From Cymbomonas tetramitiformis (Eukaryota; Chlorophyta; Pyramimonadophyceae; Pyramimonadales; Pyramimonadaceae), in the NCBI GenBank assembly GCA_001247695.2, contig LGRX02030619.1:1-64000 (forward strand): 64,000 bases of DNA. Direction: 5' to 3'. Shown here in pieces: positions 42,001 through 51,069 of this stretch (position 1 is its first letter; every line of letters starts with the position of its first letter). The notes beneath the pieces were generated by a model that worked only from the letters and a program-made list of their open reading frames with translations, was not told the DNA's origin and made no database searches. The position numbers and the translations under genes were made by a program.

Positions 42001-44936
42001 GGCGGTTGATTCACCCCAAGTATGGGCTTCATCCGGTCAAAGTCTTTGACACGAAGGACGAAAAAGGTCGTCCCAACCACCTCTTCGAGTCCCCTGATGG
42101 AGGTCGACCCCCGCTGCGCTGGCCGGTCCTTCTGGTGTGGGCCCCAGCAGCCAGCAGGGCAAAGCCCCGAGCGCCGCCTGCGCGAAAGGACAATGAGGCA
42201 GAATCCGACGAACCTTTAGTCACTACAGGGGTTGCAGCAAGGGCCAGGGCGGCATCAGGCCCACTGAAGGCTGATGAGTTCGTCCGCGCCTTGCAAGCGG
42301 AATACGAACGCAGCCAGTACCTCAGCTCGTTGAAGGAGGAACTGATCGCAGCCCCACATCAGAGGACAGACACATTTCGCATGGTAGACGACATGATATG
42401 GCGAGTGGCAGAAGGGCGGTATCAGCTAGTGCTAGCTCAGGATTCCCCCCTCAGAGAGCTGGTGATGCGCGAAGCACACGAGTCCCCAGCAGCAGGGCAC
42501 ACAGGAAGGGATAAGACACTGGACAGAGTATCCCGTCGCTTTTGGTGGCCACGCATGAGCAAGGATGTCACCGACTGGTGCAAATCCTGCGTTGTGTGCC
42601 AACAGACCCGGCCACGCAACGGGTATCCAGACGGTCAGCTTAACCCCCTGCAAGTCCCAGTAAGACTGTGGCAAGTGGTTAGTATCGACTTCGTCACTGG
42701 GCTGCCCCGCACAGAGCGAGGGTACGACGCGTTTGCTACCTTCACGGACAAGTTGTCCAAGATGGTGCACGTAGTCCCCATGCTTTACGCTGACAGCTCA
42801 GCTGCACAGATCGCGCGCATGTATTTCGACCAAGTGTGGCGTTTGCACGGCGCTCCCATGAAGATCGTCTGTGATCGGGACTCCCGCTTCAGGGATGAGA
42901 TGCATCTCGAGCTACATCGGTTGATGGGAGTCCAGGTTGCCTCTACCACGCCGTACCACCCACAAGGTGATGGGCAGGCAGAGCACACAAACCACACGGT
43001 CGAACGCATGTTGCGCGCGTACGTCGACGCCAACCAGCACGATTGGGATTTATGGTGTACCCCGGTCGAGTACGCCATTAATGACTCTCGTTCCGCCGTC
43101 ACGGGATTCACCCCTTTTGAACTGACGTATGGTCACGCTCCGGCCTCTCAGCTGGACTTCTTCGTGGAGGCAGCACTTGCATCACGGAGAGGCCGAGCTA
43201 AGGGGGGGAGGGGCGCAGCAGTAAAAAAGGGTACAGCCCACGAGACAGCCCGCCAATTTGTTCGCCAGTTGCAGCTCGCTAGGGAGAAGCTGCTCTTAGC
43301 TCAGCAGCAACAGATCGCCCAGTACGACGCGCGTCACAGGTCCAGGAGTTACGCAGTAGGCGATGAGGTTTGGGTGGATGCCACGCACCTCACCCAGCCG
43401 GGCGACCGCGGGTTGCACAAGAAATTGCTTAAGAAGCGCCTTGGGCCCCTTCGGGTGCTGGAAGTCTTTCACAGCGACAGGCAGATGGCCCTTCCCGCGA
43501 GCGATAGAGGCGCACCGTCGGCCTATAGGTTGCAGACGCCTAAGCAGTGGAAAGTGCACGATGTGTTTACCGTGGACCGGCTTTCGCCAGTAGAGTCGGG
43601 CAGCCGCTTCGTTGAGAGAGCTAAGGAGATTCCCCCTCCTCCGTTGGACGTCAGCGGGCGCAAGGAAACCCACGTCGAGAGGGTGGAGCGTTCGCGCACG
43701 CGCCAGCGCCAGGGCAAGAGGTGGACAGAGTACCTGGTCAAGTGGACAGGAATGCCCCGCAGTGAGAACGAGTGGAAGACCCGAGAGGATCTGGAGTGGG
43801 ACGGAGCCGGCAGGCCCGGTGTTCCCAACCGAGCGTTGTTGGAGTTTGAGAGGATCGAGGCTAAGAGAGTGGAGCGAGAGAAGCTTAGGGTCCGTAAGAG
43901 ACGCGACGAGTCCGCAGGAGCGGTATGGACCACGCTATCGGAGGAGCTCAAGGTAGACGGAGCAATGCCATGGGTGCCAGAGGAGAGGTTTGATGAGGAG
44001 GTAGGAACTTTCGCGAGAGTATCTGCTCAGAGCACCCTGCCGCCAGTCAACGGAGCCGCAGCACTTGAGAAGGAGCCAGTCGGCCAGTCTAAGATTCTTG
44101 TATTGTTTTGTGGGACCGGGTCAGTCGAGAGGCAGTTCACTAAGCAATTTCCCAACAGCGAAGTAGTTGCTGTAGACATTCAGCCCAAGTGGGGCCCCAC
44201 ACATTGCGAGGATATCATGCGATGGGACTATCGACAGTTCAGACCAGGACACTTCGACGTAGTCTGGGCTAGCCCACCTTGCACAGAGTACAGCCAAGCG
44301 AAGACGGTAGGCATCCGAGATTTGCGTGCTGCGGACAGGCGAGTTCGTAGGACATTGGAGATCATCCGGTACTTGAGGCCCGAAGCATACTTCATTGAGA
44401 ACCCGAGGGGAAGAGAGCCCCACGGGTTGCACACGCGTCGCTGCATGAGCAATCTACCAGCTCCGCACCTCGTCACGTACTGCAAATACGGGACCGCATA
44501 CAGGAAGCCCACGCACATCTGGACCAACGTTCCGTTGCGCACACCCTTGCGAGTGTGCGATTCCGATACGCCTTGCGAGTTCTTCCGGCAGCACGGTAGG
44601 CACGAGAAAGTAGCGCAAGGAGGGCGCGCGATGAGAGCCGGAGGTGTGTTCGCGAAGGGCATGGGAGCGCGAGAGAATTTGTATGGGATTCCGTCAGCAC
44701 TGTTAAAACAGCTTTTCCACAACCTGACCCTACATGAAGAGGTGCATGCGTTCCTGTCTGAACTGCTTGTCAGGGAGGAGCTGAGCGAGATGAGCGTTTT
44801 AGTCCAGTCAGCTGTTGTTGAGAGTGACCCGCCCGAGTTTGAGCCGGAACCGATAGCGTTAGCAGGAGTGCGAGCGGAGGTGACGATCATACCTGAGGGC
44901 GGATGGGAATCTGACGCGAGTGGTCTTAGCGATTGA
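39042..44936 (+). CDS. pol: Pol: RT, RNase H, Dam-like methylase, integrase, chromodomain, C5 cytosine methylase
   Basis: Frame open from 38946 after the G8 run. Domains: RT (about 39840-40330; VIDYRQIN, VDD at 417-419); RNase H (Asp 577 in QTDASG, GERELCAIHH, GDHKPL, VVPDAQSR); an acidic linker with a duplicated DEDPTSVLGA unit; Dam-like methylase (about 41686-42160; FDVDACCDS, NPPY at 945-948); integrase with H-x7-H and C-x2-C zinc site, then D1216, D1278, E1314 (DD35E); chromodomain (about 43670-43860; YLVKWTGMP); and C5 methylase (44090-44720) with motif I LFCGTGSV, motif IV SPPCTEYS (nucleophile Cys 1747), motif VI ENPRG and YCKYGTAYRKPTHIWTN. All catalytic residues I could place are present. 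The chromodomain probably steers integration to marked chromatin; the methylases may modify element or target DNA, but this is inference. Confidence 0.93.
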   Translation: MRPSATVPDGAEESEGPGGLVSDSSGSGYSDVEGACHLQRVGAVVEDIRPQGFASTVDEAGDHPDPLSFFASKQEANGAFALLPPAVRRQAIEDHAAGKPPTWHAQAAAALQQGRGLVAERRPRARRKRVRWRDQVAAVGQPGAESGPSTEQPPGPKVPTVPSPQSQKSRASAPVPSPAPQTTDPPVPAAPPGTTSPPAPQTAQASPEPPEDEIDETVSPEIWQQLRDLEKEFADVICTELPESVQSREFKSGVRLRPDWNGNALHRRGYKLSQEELRQLRQQLDELLAKGYIRPSASPWGCPVLMVPKPSNPKELRLVIDYRQINEITVKDKYPLPDVQSLLDDLQGATVFSTMDALWGFWQVPMKAEDVEKTAMTTHFGAYEWLVMPMGLSNSPSTWQRMMQQYLGHLPFCRVFVDDIMIFSAEVPGKSAHEVHLDHLRQVLEACRKNSVYLKKSKVKLCKRSVRFLGHVVDRDGCRPQQDKVASVRDWPDLETVTHVRQFLGMCGFYRRYIQNFADIAYPLTRLTKSGVDWTWGENEKAAFKQLKTALISSPALALPDQKGAADGSRPFFVQTDASGVALGGVLMQDQGRGLQPLAFESRQFSSAEQNYHAGERELCAIHHCTTVTWRHYLIFTSFKLMGDHKPLQWLFAPARELSRRQARWYEDLVEVGVHQMEHVPGRCLVVPDAQSRRPDYQEMSAREGLKEKGIVDRATDGPRDSAPAGKGSEEDEDPTSVLGAVDRTTDVSDGPGYSEPKGKRCEGDEDPTSVLGATFEYSDSEDESFPPTSPAPVIGELTHLNGLTWVESPALWLDAAATLAVGEKSLRDAESLAVMTRADRAREQATAEVQSHPKFPHPEAQSHPKAAGKVPEPVKPPESSSHYDQVVDRQDWKLIRERFEEIAAQYGVFDVDACCDSMGVNRQVDTYWTDCLKEKWRGKHVWCNPPYTKDSDLIERILRHFLAEWRADPENTSAMFLLPDYDAPWRRLIHPKYGLHPVKVFDTKDEKGRPNHLFESPDGGRPPLRWPVLLVWAPAASRAKPRAPPARKDNEAESDEPLVTTGVAARARAASGPLKADEFVRALQAEYERSQYLSSLKEELIAAPHQRTDTFRMVDDMIWRVAEGRYQLVLAQDSPLRELVMREAHESPAAGHTGRDKTLDRVSRRFWWPRMSKDVTDWCKSCVVCQQTRPRNGYPDGQLNPLQVPVRLWQVVSIDFVTGLPRTERGYDAFATFTDKLSKMVHVVPMLYADSSAAQIARMYFDQVWRLHGAPMKIVCDRDSRFRDEMHLELHRLMGVQVASTTPYHPQGDGQAEHTNHTVERMLRAYVDANQHDWDLWCTPVEYAINDSRSAVTGFTPFELTYGHAPASQLDFFVEAALASRRGRAKGGRGAAVKKGTAHETARQFVRQLQLAREKLLLAQQQQIAQYDARHRSRSYAVGDEVWVDATHLTQPGDRGLHKKLLKKRLGPLRVLEVFHSDRQMALPASDRGAPSAYRLQTPKQWKVHDVFTVDRLSPVESGSRFVERAKEIPPPPLDVSGRKETHVERVERSRTRQRQGKRWTEYLVKWTGMPRSENEWKTREDLEWDGAGRPGVPNRALLEFERIEAKRVEREKLRVRKRRDESAGAVWTTLSEELKVDGAMPWVPEERFDEEVGTFARVSAQSTLPPVNGAAALEKEPVGQSKILVLFCGTGSVERQFTKQFPNSEVVAVDIQPKWGPTHCEDIMRWDYRQFRPGHFDVVWASPPCTEYSQAKTVGIRDLRAADRRVRRTLEIIRYLRPEAYFIENPRGREPHGLHTRRCMSNLPAPHLVTYCKYGTAYRKPTHIWTNVPLRTPLRVCDSDTPCEFFRQHGRHEKVAQGGRAMRAGGVFAKGMGARENLYGIPSALLKQLFHNLTLHEEVHAFLSELLVREELSEMSVLVQSAVVESDPPEFEPEPIALAGVRAEVTIIPEGGWESDASGLSD

Positions 44937-44939
44937 GAG

Positions 44940-45260
44940 CGTTGGGGAGCGTCGGGAAGAGCGGTGGCTCCAGCCTTGGCGAGACCAGGCGGCAGGTGAG
45001 AACCTGGGTAATCCATCCGAGAGAGCAGTGGCTCTAGCCTCGGCACAGCCAGGCAACAGGTGGAAATCTGTATAATCCATTTGAGCAGTGGCTCTAAGCC
45101 TTGGTATGACCAAGCGGCAGGTGAGAACCTGGGTAATCTATCCAAGCGAGCAGTGGCTCTAGCCTCGGCGCGACCAGGCAACAGGTGGAAATCTGTATAA
45201 TCCATTTCACGAGAGCATTGGCTCCGGACCTGGCACGACCGGGCAGCAGTTGGAGATCTG
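44940..45260 (+). repeat. Structured tandem repeats in the Ty3 3' untranslated region
   Basis: Five units of about 60 bp built on GAGCAGTGGCTCTAGCCTCGG, a GACCAGGC phrase and CAGGTGGAAATCTGTATAAT. Two unit types alternate: A with GTGAGAACCTGGGTAAT and B with GTGGAAATCTGTATAAT. Each can fold into short stem-loops. They lie after the Pol stop, where packaging or export signals may sit. Related GATCTGTATAA phrases follow to 45600. Confidence 0.7.
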
Positions 45261-45643
45261 GGTAAAAGCTCTAGCACTCCGAGGAGGCGGTGAAGGTTTA
45301 AAACCTTTCCTCCGGGCCGGCATCCCGAGAACTGTCAGGTAATTGGCAAACCTATTGTCATCCCCTGTAAGTGTACCGTGTTGGGAGGTTTAAAACCTTG
45401 AGCGTGGTAATGGATGTGAAACCTTGAGCCTTGGGGGAGCCTGGTAGTGCAGATGGCAGACCGGTGAGAGGCCGACCCTTGTGCTTAAGAGGTCGATCTC
45501 CTTATTGCGGTGTGTCTTGGGAAGTGTAATGTCATCCCAGACAACAGGCGGCTGAGACCTGTATAATCATTCAGAGCAACAGTAGAAGATCTGTATAAAA
45601 ACTTTACTGGTCCGACGTGGTCAGCGTGGACGTGACCTTCCCT

Positions 45644-45656
45644 AAGGGGGGGGGAG
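45644..45656 (+). promoter_or_regulatory. Polypurine tract of the Ty3 element
   Basis: AAGGGGGGGGGAG immediately before the 3' LTR start at 45658, the expected plus-strand primer site. Confidence 0.85.
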
Positions 45657-45657
45657 T

Positions 45658-46084
45658 TGTGCTAGGAGGCAAGCACAAGAGCAAGAAAAACGGCTAAGTA
45701 TAAAACGCAGGAGTACTCAGTACGGAGTACAGTAGGACCGATCAGAATGATGTTGATGTGAGGTGCCTAGACTGTTGTACGGAGTACTCAGTACAGTTGA
45801 GTTATGGAAAGAGTTCCTGAATGTATAAGAACTCTAAGAGTAACCCGTTTCGGGGAGATGAACTGAACTGAAAAGTAAAACATAAAAGTAAAGAGCCGTA
45901 ACTGCTGTATATTGTGTATTGAAAGCATGCACTGATAGCAAAAGCATAACTATATAGATTTACGAAACCGAAGTCTTGTAGTTGACCAACCGTAAGCATA
46001 CCTCGTGCGGTCGTTTAATAAGTGTAGAATAGTATAAGTCCGAAACCGTAAAGAAGAGAAGAAGTCAAGGTGTAGACTCCTACA
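45658..46084 (+). repeat. 3' LTR of the Ty3 element, 427 bp
   Basis: By eye identical to 31668-32094. Followed by GTGTA, the target duplication. TATAAAA at 45699-45705. Confidence 0.95.
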
Positions 46085-46435
46085 GTGTATAATTTAATTC
46101 AAAATTAATTCAAAAACCCGGTCCTCTCACAAGGACCGGACTCCCCAACACCCTTTGGACCCACTAGATGGCCTCTGGAGGGCATATATTCTTGCACACT
46201 TCGACTTTGGGACTTAATGTTGATGTGAGAACCGCACACGCCCTTGGTTTTGCACTTTACCATTTTGAGGGCACGTCACATAAGGCACCACCCTCAAAAT
46301 ATTTGAGACGGCGGTATTTGTGCGTGATTTATTTTTATATGTGATAGGGTGGAGCTATGAACCAATGCCACAAAAATGATCGGATTGCCATGGATACACT
46401 TTCTAAAAGATTTCATATGTATATGCATTCAGTTG
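46085..46435. other. Flank of the Ty3 insertion; possible intron
   Basis: Continuation of the sequence interrupted by the Ty3 element. Contains CGGTCCTCTCACAAGGACCG, a perfect hairpin (compare about 31498). No exon of the downstream DDE gene could be identified here. Confidence 0.35.
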
Positions 46436-46940
46436 GGTTAAGCTAATGAGCAGGTTTTCTTTTTTTTATAGAATTCTCTTAAAGTTTAAATGTTTGTGCA
46501 TATTCCTGAAATCTTGCCAAAACTGCTCATTAAGCTAATGAGCAGGTTTTCTTCTTTTTTATAGAATTCCCTTGAAGTATAAATGTTTGTGCATATTCCG
46601 GAAATTTTGCCAAAACTGCTCATTAAGCTAATGAGCAGGTTTTCTTCTTTTTCATAAAATTCTTTAAAAGTATAAATGTTTGTGCATATTCCTGAAATTT
46701 TGCCAAAACTGCTCATTAAGCTAATGAGCAGGGTTTCTTCTTTTTTATAAAATTCCCTTGGTGTATAAATGTTTGTGCATATTCCTGAAATTTTGCCAAA
46801 ACTGCTCATTAAGCTAATGAGCAGTTTTTCTTCTTTTTTATAAAATTCCCTTGGTGTATAAATGTTTGTGCATATTTCTGAAATTTTGCCAAAACTGCTC
46901 ATTAAGCTAATGAGCAGGTTTTCTTCTTTTTTATAGAATT
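46436..46940. repeat. Tandem repeat, five to six 93-bp units
   Basis: The phrase AGCTAATGAGCAG starts at 46441, 46533, 46626, 46719, 46812 and 46905. Each unit has a 7-bp stem GCTCATT...AATGAGC with a 5-base loop. This is followed by a pyrimidine run ending TATAG or TATAAA and then AATTC. The array lies directly before the exon at 46963, so it is probably intronic. As 93 is divisible by three, the minus strand stays open by chance. Confidence 0.92.
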
Positions 46941-46962
46941 CACTTTGCTTGTATATTTACAG

Positions 46963-49267
46963 GTGTGCTCGGCATTCTACCAGAAGGTTTACAAAATAAG
47001 CCAAGGATATTTCTGCGACGTGCGCGAGCGGGTTCTCTCTGGAAGAACAAATTTCATTCACGGGCTGACGGGCAGCGAGGCAAATCGGCGTTTGTCCAAC
47101 AAAAAATCAAATGTCGTCGCCTTCGTGAAGAAATATGCGGAAGAACAGGGTGAACCCCAGCCACATAAACCTGAGACGCATCTCCCGTCGGGGAAGACAA
47201 GAGAAGAGATTTGGGATGATTATCTCGATTCCTTATCTATTCACGACCGCAAATCCAAGGAAGTCTCCTTGCCGTACTTCTACGAAATCTGGAAAGACGA
47301 GTTCAAATCTTGGCTCAAAGTTCCGAAGTGCAAGCGTTTTTCGCAGTGCAGTGTATGTGCTTCGATCAAACTCTTGAAGGAGGGTACACCTAAATCCCAG
47401 CACGGTAAGCTAAATTCTGAAAAATATAGTATTTGCATTCGGTTTACGTTGTTTTAGAAGTTTGTATATTAAAACGTTTTTTTTTTCAGGTCAATACGAC
47501 AAAATGCGAGAGGTGCACCTTAACCAAGCGCGTGCCGAACGTGAGAAGTTCTACAAACACGGCCGAAAATCCAACATGACTAAGAGCATTAAGGAAAACA
47601 AGACGTGGTGGAAATATTCCTCTGTCATCATTGACGGGATGACCCAATGGACGACGCGCCTGCCGCATTTCAGGCGCATGCCATCATATCTGGACCGAAA
47701 GGACTTCTTGGACGTGCACAATATGGGTAGCATCATCGAAAACGTTGGCCGGTTTATGGACTTCAACTACGCGAATTACGGTGACGACGCCAACTTCCTG
47801 CTGAACGTGCTGCATCGTGACGTCACTCGAATTCAAGAGCACCGTCGTAAAGGGGATGGCGAGGAACCGTACCCGATGCCGGAAGTGTTATACGTCCAGC
47901 TTGACAACGTGGGCACCAACAAGAGCATTATGCTTTTGGCGTATATCTCTTGGTTGGTTATGTCTGGCGCGTTCAAGAAGGTGAAGGTGAACTTCCTAAT
48001 CGTCGGCCACACCCACGAGAACATCGACCAGATGTTCTCGCGTTTTTCTGTGCGCTTAAAACGCAAGCTTGCGATGACCCTTGACGAAATGATGGAAATC
48101 GCAAAGGAGTGTTTCTCGGATGGCATCTTCACGACCGCGGTGGCGAAAGTGCACGATTTGAAGACCTGGTTCGGTGGTCGATACGAGAACGTCTGTGGCA
48201 TCTCCACGCAGCAGACCTTCAAAGCGTTCAAGAACGAGGCCGGCGAAGTGGTCGTGCAATACAAGATGTATTCCACCGACAAGAAGTGGCTACCAGAGGA
48301 GGGCCTCAAGGTGTTGAACTCTATGCCCGAGAACCTGCCTGATTTTGTCAAACCGAAAGCTTTCTCCGAAGAAGGGCTTACGAAGCTCGAGGATCTGGTG
48401 GACGGGATGCGGACCATTTTGAGTACGACGTTTACACCTACCCACGAGGCGTGGTGGGCGGAGCTGTTGAGGAAGCAACGAAAGCTGACCGAGGAGGGCA
48501 TTTTCGAGGAGCCCAATGTCCCGTTCGTTTTGCCGAGCAAATTGCACGCACGTCTGAATGCCCCTTTGGTGCATGCCCTGGAAGCTCCTCTCAGACGCGC
48601 CGAAGCTCAGATGCCAGCAGCAGCAGAAATTCCAGCCCGAATTCAAGAACGCGTAGAACGTGCACCGATTGCCGTGTACACGGGCAAACGTAAGGCGGTG
48701 AATCGGGCTGCTAGAAAAGCAGAAGCGTACGTGGCCAACCCGGTATGGGAGGTTTCGTTCGATCAGATGACCGTAAACAGCTACGCCGTTTGCTTCGGAG
48801 AAATCACGGGCGTGAAGGCCAACGATGTATGCCAATTCCGTGTCAAGCTCAACGGCAAAGAATGGTCGGACCCCCTGATGCTTGTCCGAGTGCATGCACG
48901 GATTGTCTACGCGAAGGAGTTGAAGTACAAGTACCTGAAAGTGAAGACATACACGGACACTAAGGAGCGAAGACTCGGAAAGGTGTTGGCAGCGAAAGCG
49001 GGAGCCTTCTGGGAGAACGCATCCGATACGCCGTCAACTGAGCCCTTCAAAAGTGCAGAGATATTGCTAGCGTGGAACATCGCAGCTAACGAAGCAAAAG
49101 GTTGTATCCCATATGAGCAGTATGGGCAACTTATAGTCGCACTGCTGGCGCAAAGAGCCAAGAAAAGACGAATTGATAACGGGCAAGTGGAAGAAACAGT
49201 AGGCGATGAAGACAATAGCGAAAACGAGGAAAATGAGCTAGACGACGGTAGCGATGTTGAAATGTGA
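46963..49267 (+). CDS. DDE transposase-like protein (DUF7869 type), at least two exons in view
   Basis: Exon at 46963-47404 follows acceptor TATATTTACAG and starts VCSAFYQKVYKISQGYF with an IHGLTG phrase, then a C-x2-C pair (CSVCASIK). An 85-bp intron (GTAAGC...TTTTTTTCAG, 47405-47489) joins in phase 1 to 47490-49267. The second exon carries three acidic motifs of an RNase H-like fold: IIDGMTQW, YVQLDNVGTNKS and VGHTHENIDQMFSRFS. A basic and acidic tail ends at TGA 49267. This family is widespread in protist and algal genomes with unknown function; a transposase origin is inferred from the D-D-E pattern. Exons 5' of 46963 are missing; the Ty3 insertion is upstream and may have separated them. 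Confidence 0.7.
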
Positions 49268-49585
49268 ATAGAATCAGCCGACTAAGACGCACGAAATAGA
49301 TGTACATAATGTAAATACGATTATTAGAGAAATCTGATATGGCAATTGCTCATTTCTTTTGTATGTCATGCTCGCTACCATTTACATCACAGAAAATAAA
49401 TTGCATGCATCACCGTGTCTTGGAAACATTTTCCTACGTGTCTTGTAATTTTACCGTTGCGGAGGCCTGCGAGCAAAATTATTTTCAACATTAACTTTTT
49501 CAGCACATATATTTTCTAAATATCGCAAAAAACAGCTAATGTCAATTATCTACCCTAATGTCAATTTCATCGAATAGCGTGTTCA
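49268..49585. other. 3' flank of the DDE gene; AT-rich, nothing recognised
   Basis: AT-rich sequence with an AATAAA at about 49394, a possible polyadenylation signal for the upstream gene. It ends at the truncated gag-only element copy. Confidence 0.4.
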
Positions 49586-49601
49586 ATCCATCTCCAAGAA
49601 G

Positions 49602-50150
49602 GTGGCCTTCCATCGCGACACCGGTGCGACCGTCCCCTACTGCCAAAATCAGGTGTGCGCTAAGGGGAAGGCGCGGCATTGGCATCGGGACTGCCCGAAC
49701 GGGGGCAGGACCGGACTCTCGGCCTACGCCTTCGCTGAGGAGGCCGAGAACTCCGTGCTGGCCGCGAAGTTCCATGCCATCGACAACGACGACCCCGTGG
49801 AGTTCGACGCCCTTTGCATGCTTGCGGGCGGGAAGCCGGAGGTCTTCACCGATCTTTCCGCATGCTCTTTCTGCGAGGAGGACGGCGAGGTCCTTGTGTC
49901 CGCTGTCACCGAATTCTCTGAGATGGCGCGCACGCGGCTGGGGCTACGACATTCAACGTCAACACCTTCACTGCCGACTTGCCGGTGGTGTCGGAGCCGC
50001 CCGCGCACTCCCCGCCCGCGTCGGTTGAGTCCGAGGAGGAGTGGACCGGTCCGCCGAACCCCTTCTGCCCTCCCGTCACCCGCACGTTTGCCGATTTCGT
50101 TGAGGGCACGGGGATTGCATTGGTGCCCGACGGGCCGGCTCCGAGCATGA
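49602..50150 (+). pseudogene. Gag C-terminus with zinc knuckle (truncated copy)
   Basis: Keeps the in-frame phrase FHRDTGATVPYCQNQVC and the zinc knuckle ending HWHRDC, confirming that the knuckle belongs to gag. It has a further Cys pair (ACSFCEEDG). Around 49925-49940 it diverges from the 25-kb copy and leaves the sensible frame. No start region is present. Confidence 0.7.
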
Positions 50151-50165
50151 ATTTGCTCTCCACGA

Positions 50166-50819
50166 TTGAGGAGCCGGAGCGCGTGGTGGAGTACAAGCCC
50201 GCAACGTACCTACATCGCGAGCGACGACGACGACGAAGATGCCTCAGTTGAGCTGCCACGGCCGCGGTACGGCTGTGGGAGCGGCATTCCGAGGTTCGGG
50301 AGGTCTCTCCTCACTTCCTCCTTGGTATGTGCGCTCTTTGTGATTTGTGCCACCGCCGCACCGCACGCCATTGCCGGTGTCGGTGGTGCCGGTGCGCGCA
50401 CATACACGGGTCCACCGGTCGGTGGTGCTACGTGGCCTGGCTCGGCAGTCCCGGCTGCGGAGGCTTCGCCGACTGACGTGGTTCATGACGTACCATGTGC
50501 TATTCCGCCTCGTCGCCAGCGGCGGGAGCAGAGACGGCAGGGACTCTACATGGCTCCGATGCCGTGGCATCCCGGGCCGCCACCGCCTGCCGAGTTGTTT
50601 GTGGACGGCCCTCCGCTGTCGCCGGCTTCATCTTCAGATGACGAGGCTCCACCGTCGGGCAGCACTTGGCAGCAACCCGGTGCGGTGCAGCCTCCCATGA
50701 TCGAGAACTCGTCAATTTCTTCTACGAATGATTCATCACCGGCCCCGGGGGCCGGCAACTGCTTCACAGTCACGCTGCTCCGAGCCGGGCAGACAGCTCC
50801 GAAGACCACTAGTGGCTAG
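50166..50819 (+). pseudogene. Second ORF of the gag-only element (membrane segment, acidic tail), truncated copy
   Basis: Encodes the acidic run (SDDDDEDAS), a hydrophobic segment SSLVCALFVICATAAP, a basic RRQRREQRRQG patch and the Ser/Pro/acidic tail ending TSG-stop at 50819. Parallel to 24196-25000 on the minus strand. Conservation of the hydrophobic segment in both copies argues that it is a real part of the protein. Confidence 0.65.
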
Positions 50820-51069
50820 AATTAGTCACGCCGTGCCTGCCTAGGAATTAGCTATAGTGTAGCTTCCTAGATGTGCAGAAGAGCTCTGTAAAGTTGAGCT
50901 ATGTTTAGGGTTTTGGCAAAGTAACAGCAGTATCTGACAATCTTGCTGTGACCTGGGACCGCCCTGACCAAGAGTACAGGCCCCCAGTTGTGCTAGTTTC
51001 CTCCTGAAGTTGAGTAGGGAGTTTGTTTGCTTCGTTCACTACTAGCTCCGGTCACCACCCTAGGTGGTG

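Larger units (their letters stand above)
31668..46084 (+). mobile_element. Complete Ty3/gypsy chromovirus with two DNA methyltransferase domains, 14.4 kb
   Basis: LTRs at 31668-32094 and 45658-46084 begin TGTGC and end TACA; I found no difference between them. The flanking 5 bp are GTGTA on both sides (31663-31667 and 46085-46089). A polypurine tract (AA plus nine or more G, then AG) lies at 45644-45656, and TGGTAATTAG at 32098 may be the primer binding site. Long ORFs encode Gag, a protease protein and a Pol with RT, RNase H, Dam-like methylase, integrase, chromodomain and C5 cytosine methylase. Identical LTRs and an intact Pol indicate a very recent insertion. It landed next to the DIRS/PAT element and upstream of the DDE gene at 47 kb. 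Confidence 0.95.

Noticed and set aside
46486..46902. 138-codon minus-strand frame with 31-residue repeats
   Set aside because: It exists only because the 93-bp tandem unit is divisible by three and stop-free; the array looks intronic.
46436..46940. CRISPR-like array
   Set aside because: Units are full-length direct repeats without unique spacers, in a eukaryotic, intron-like setting.
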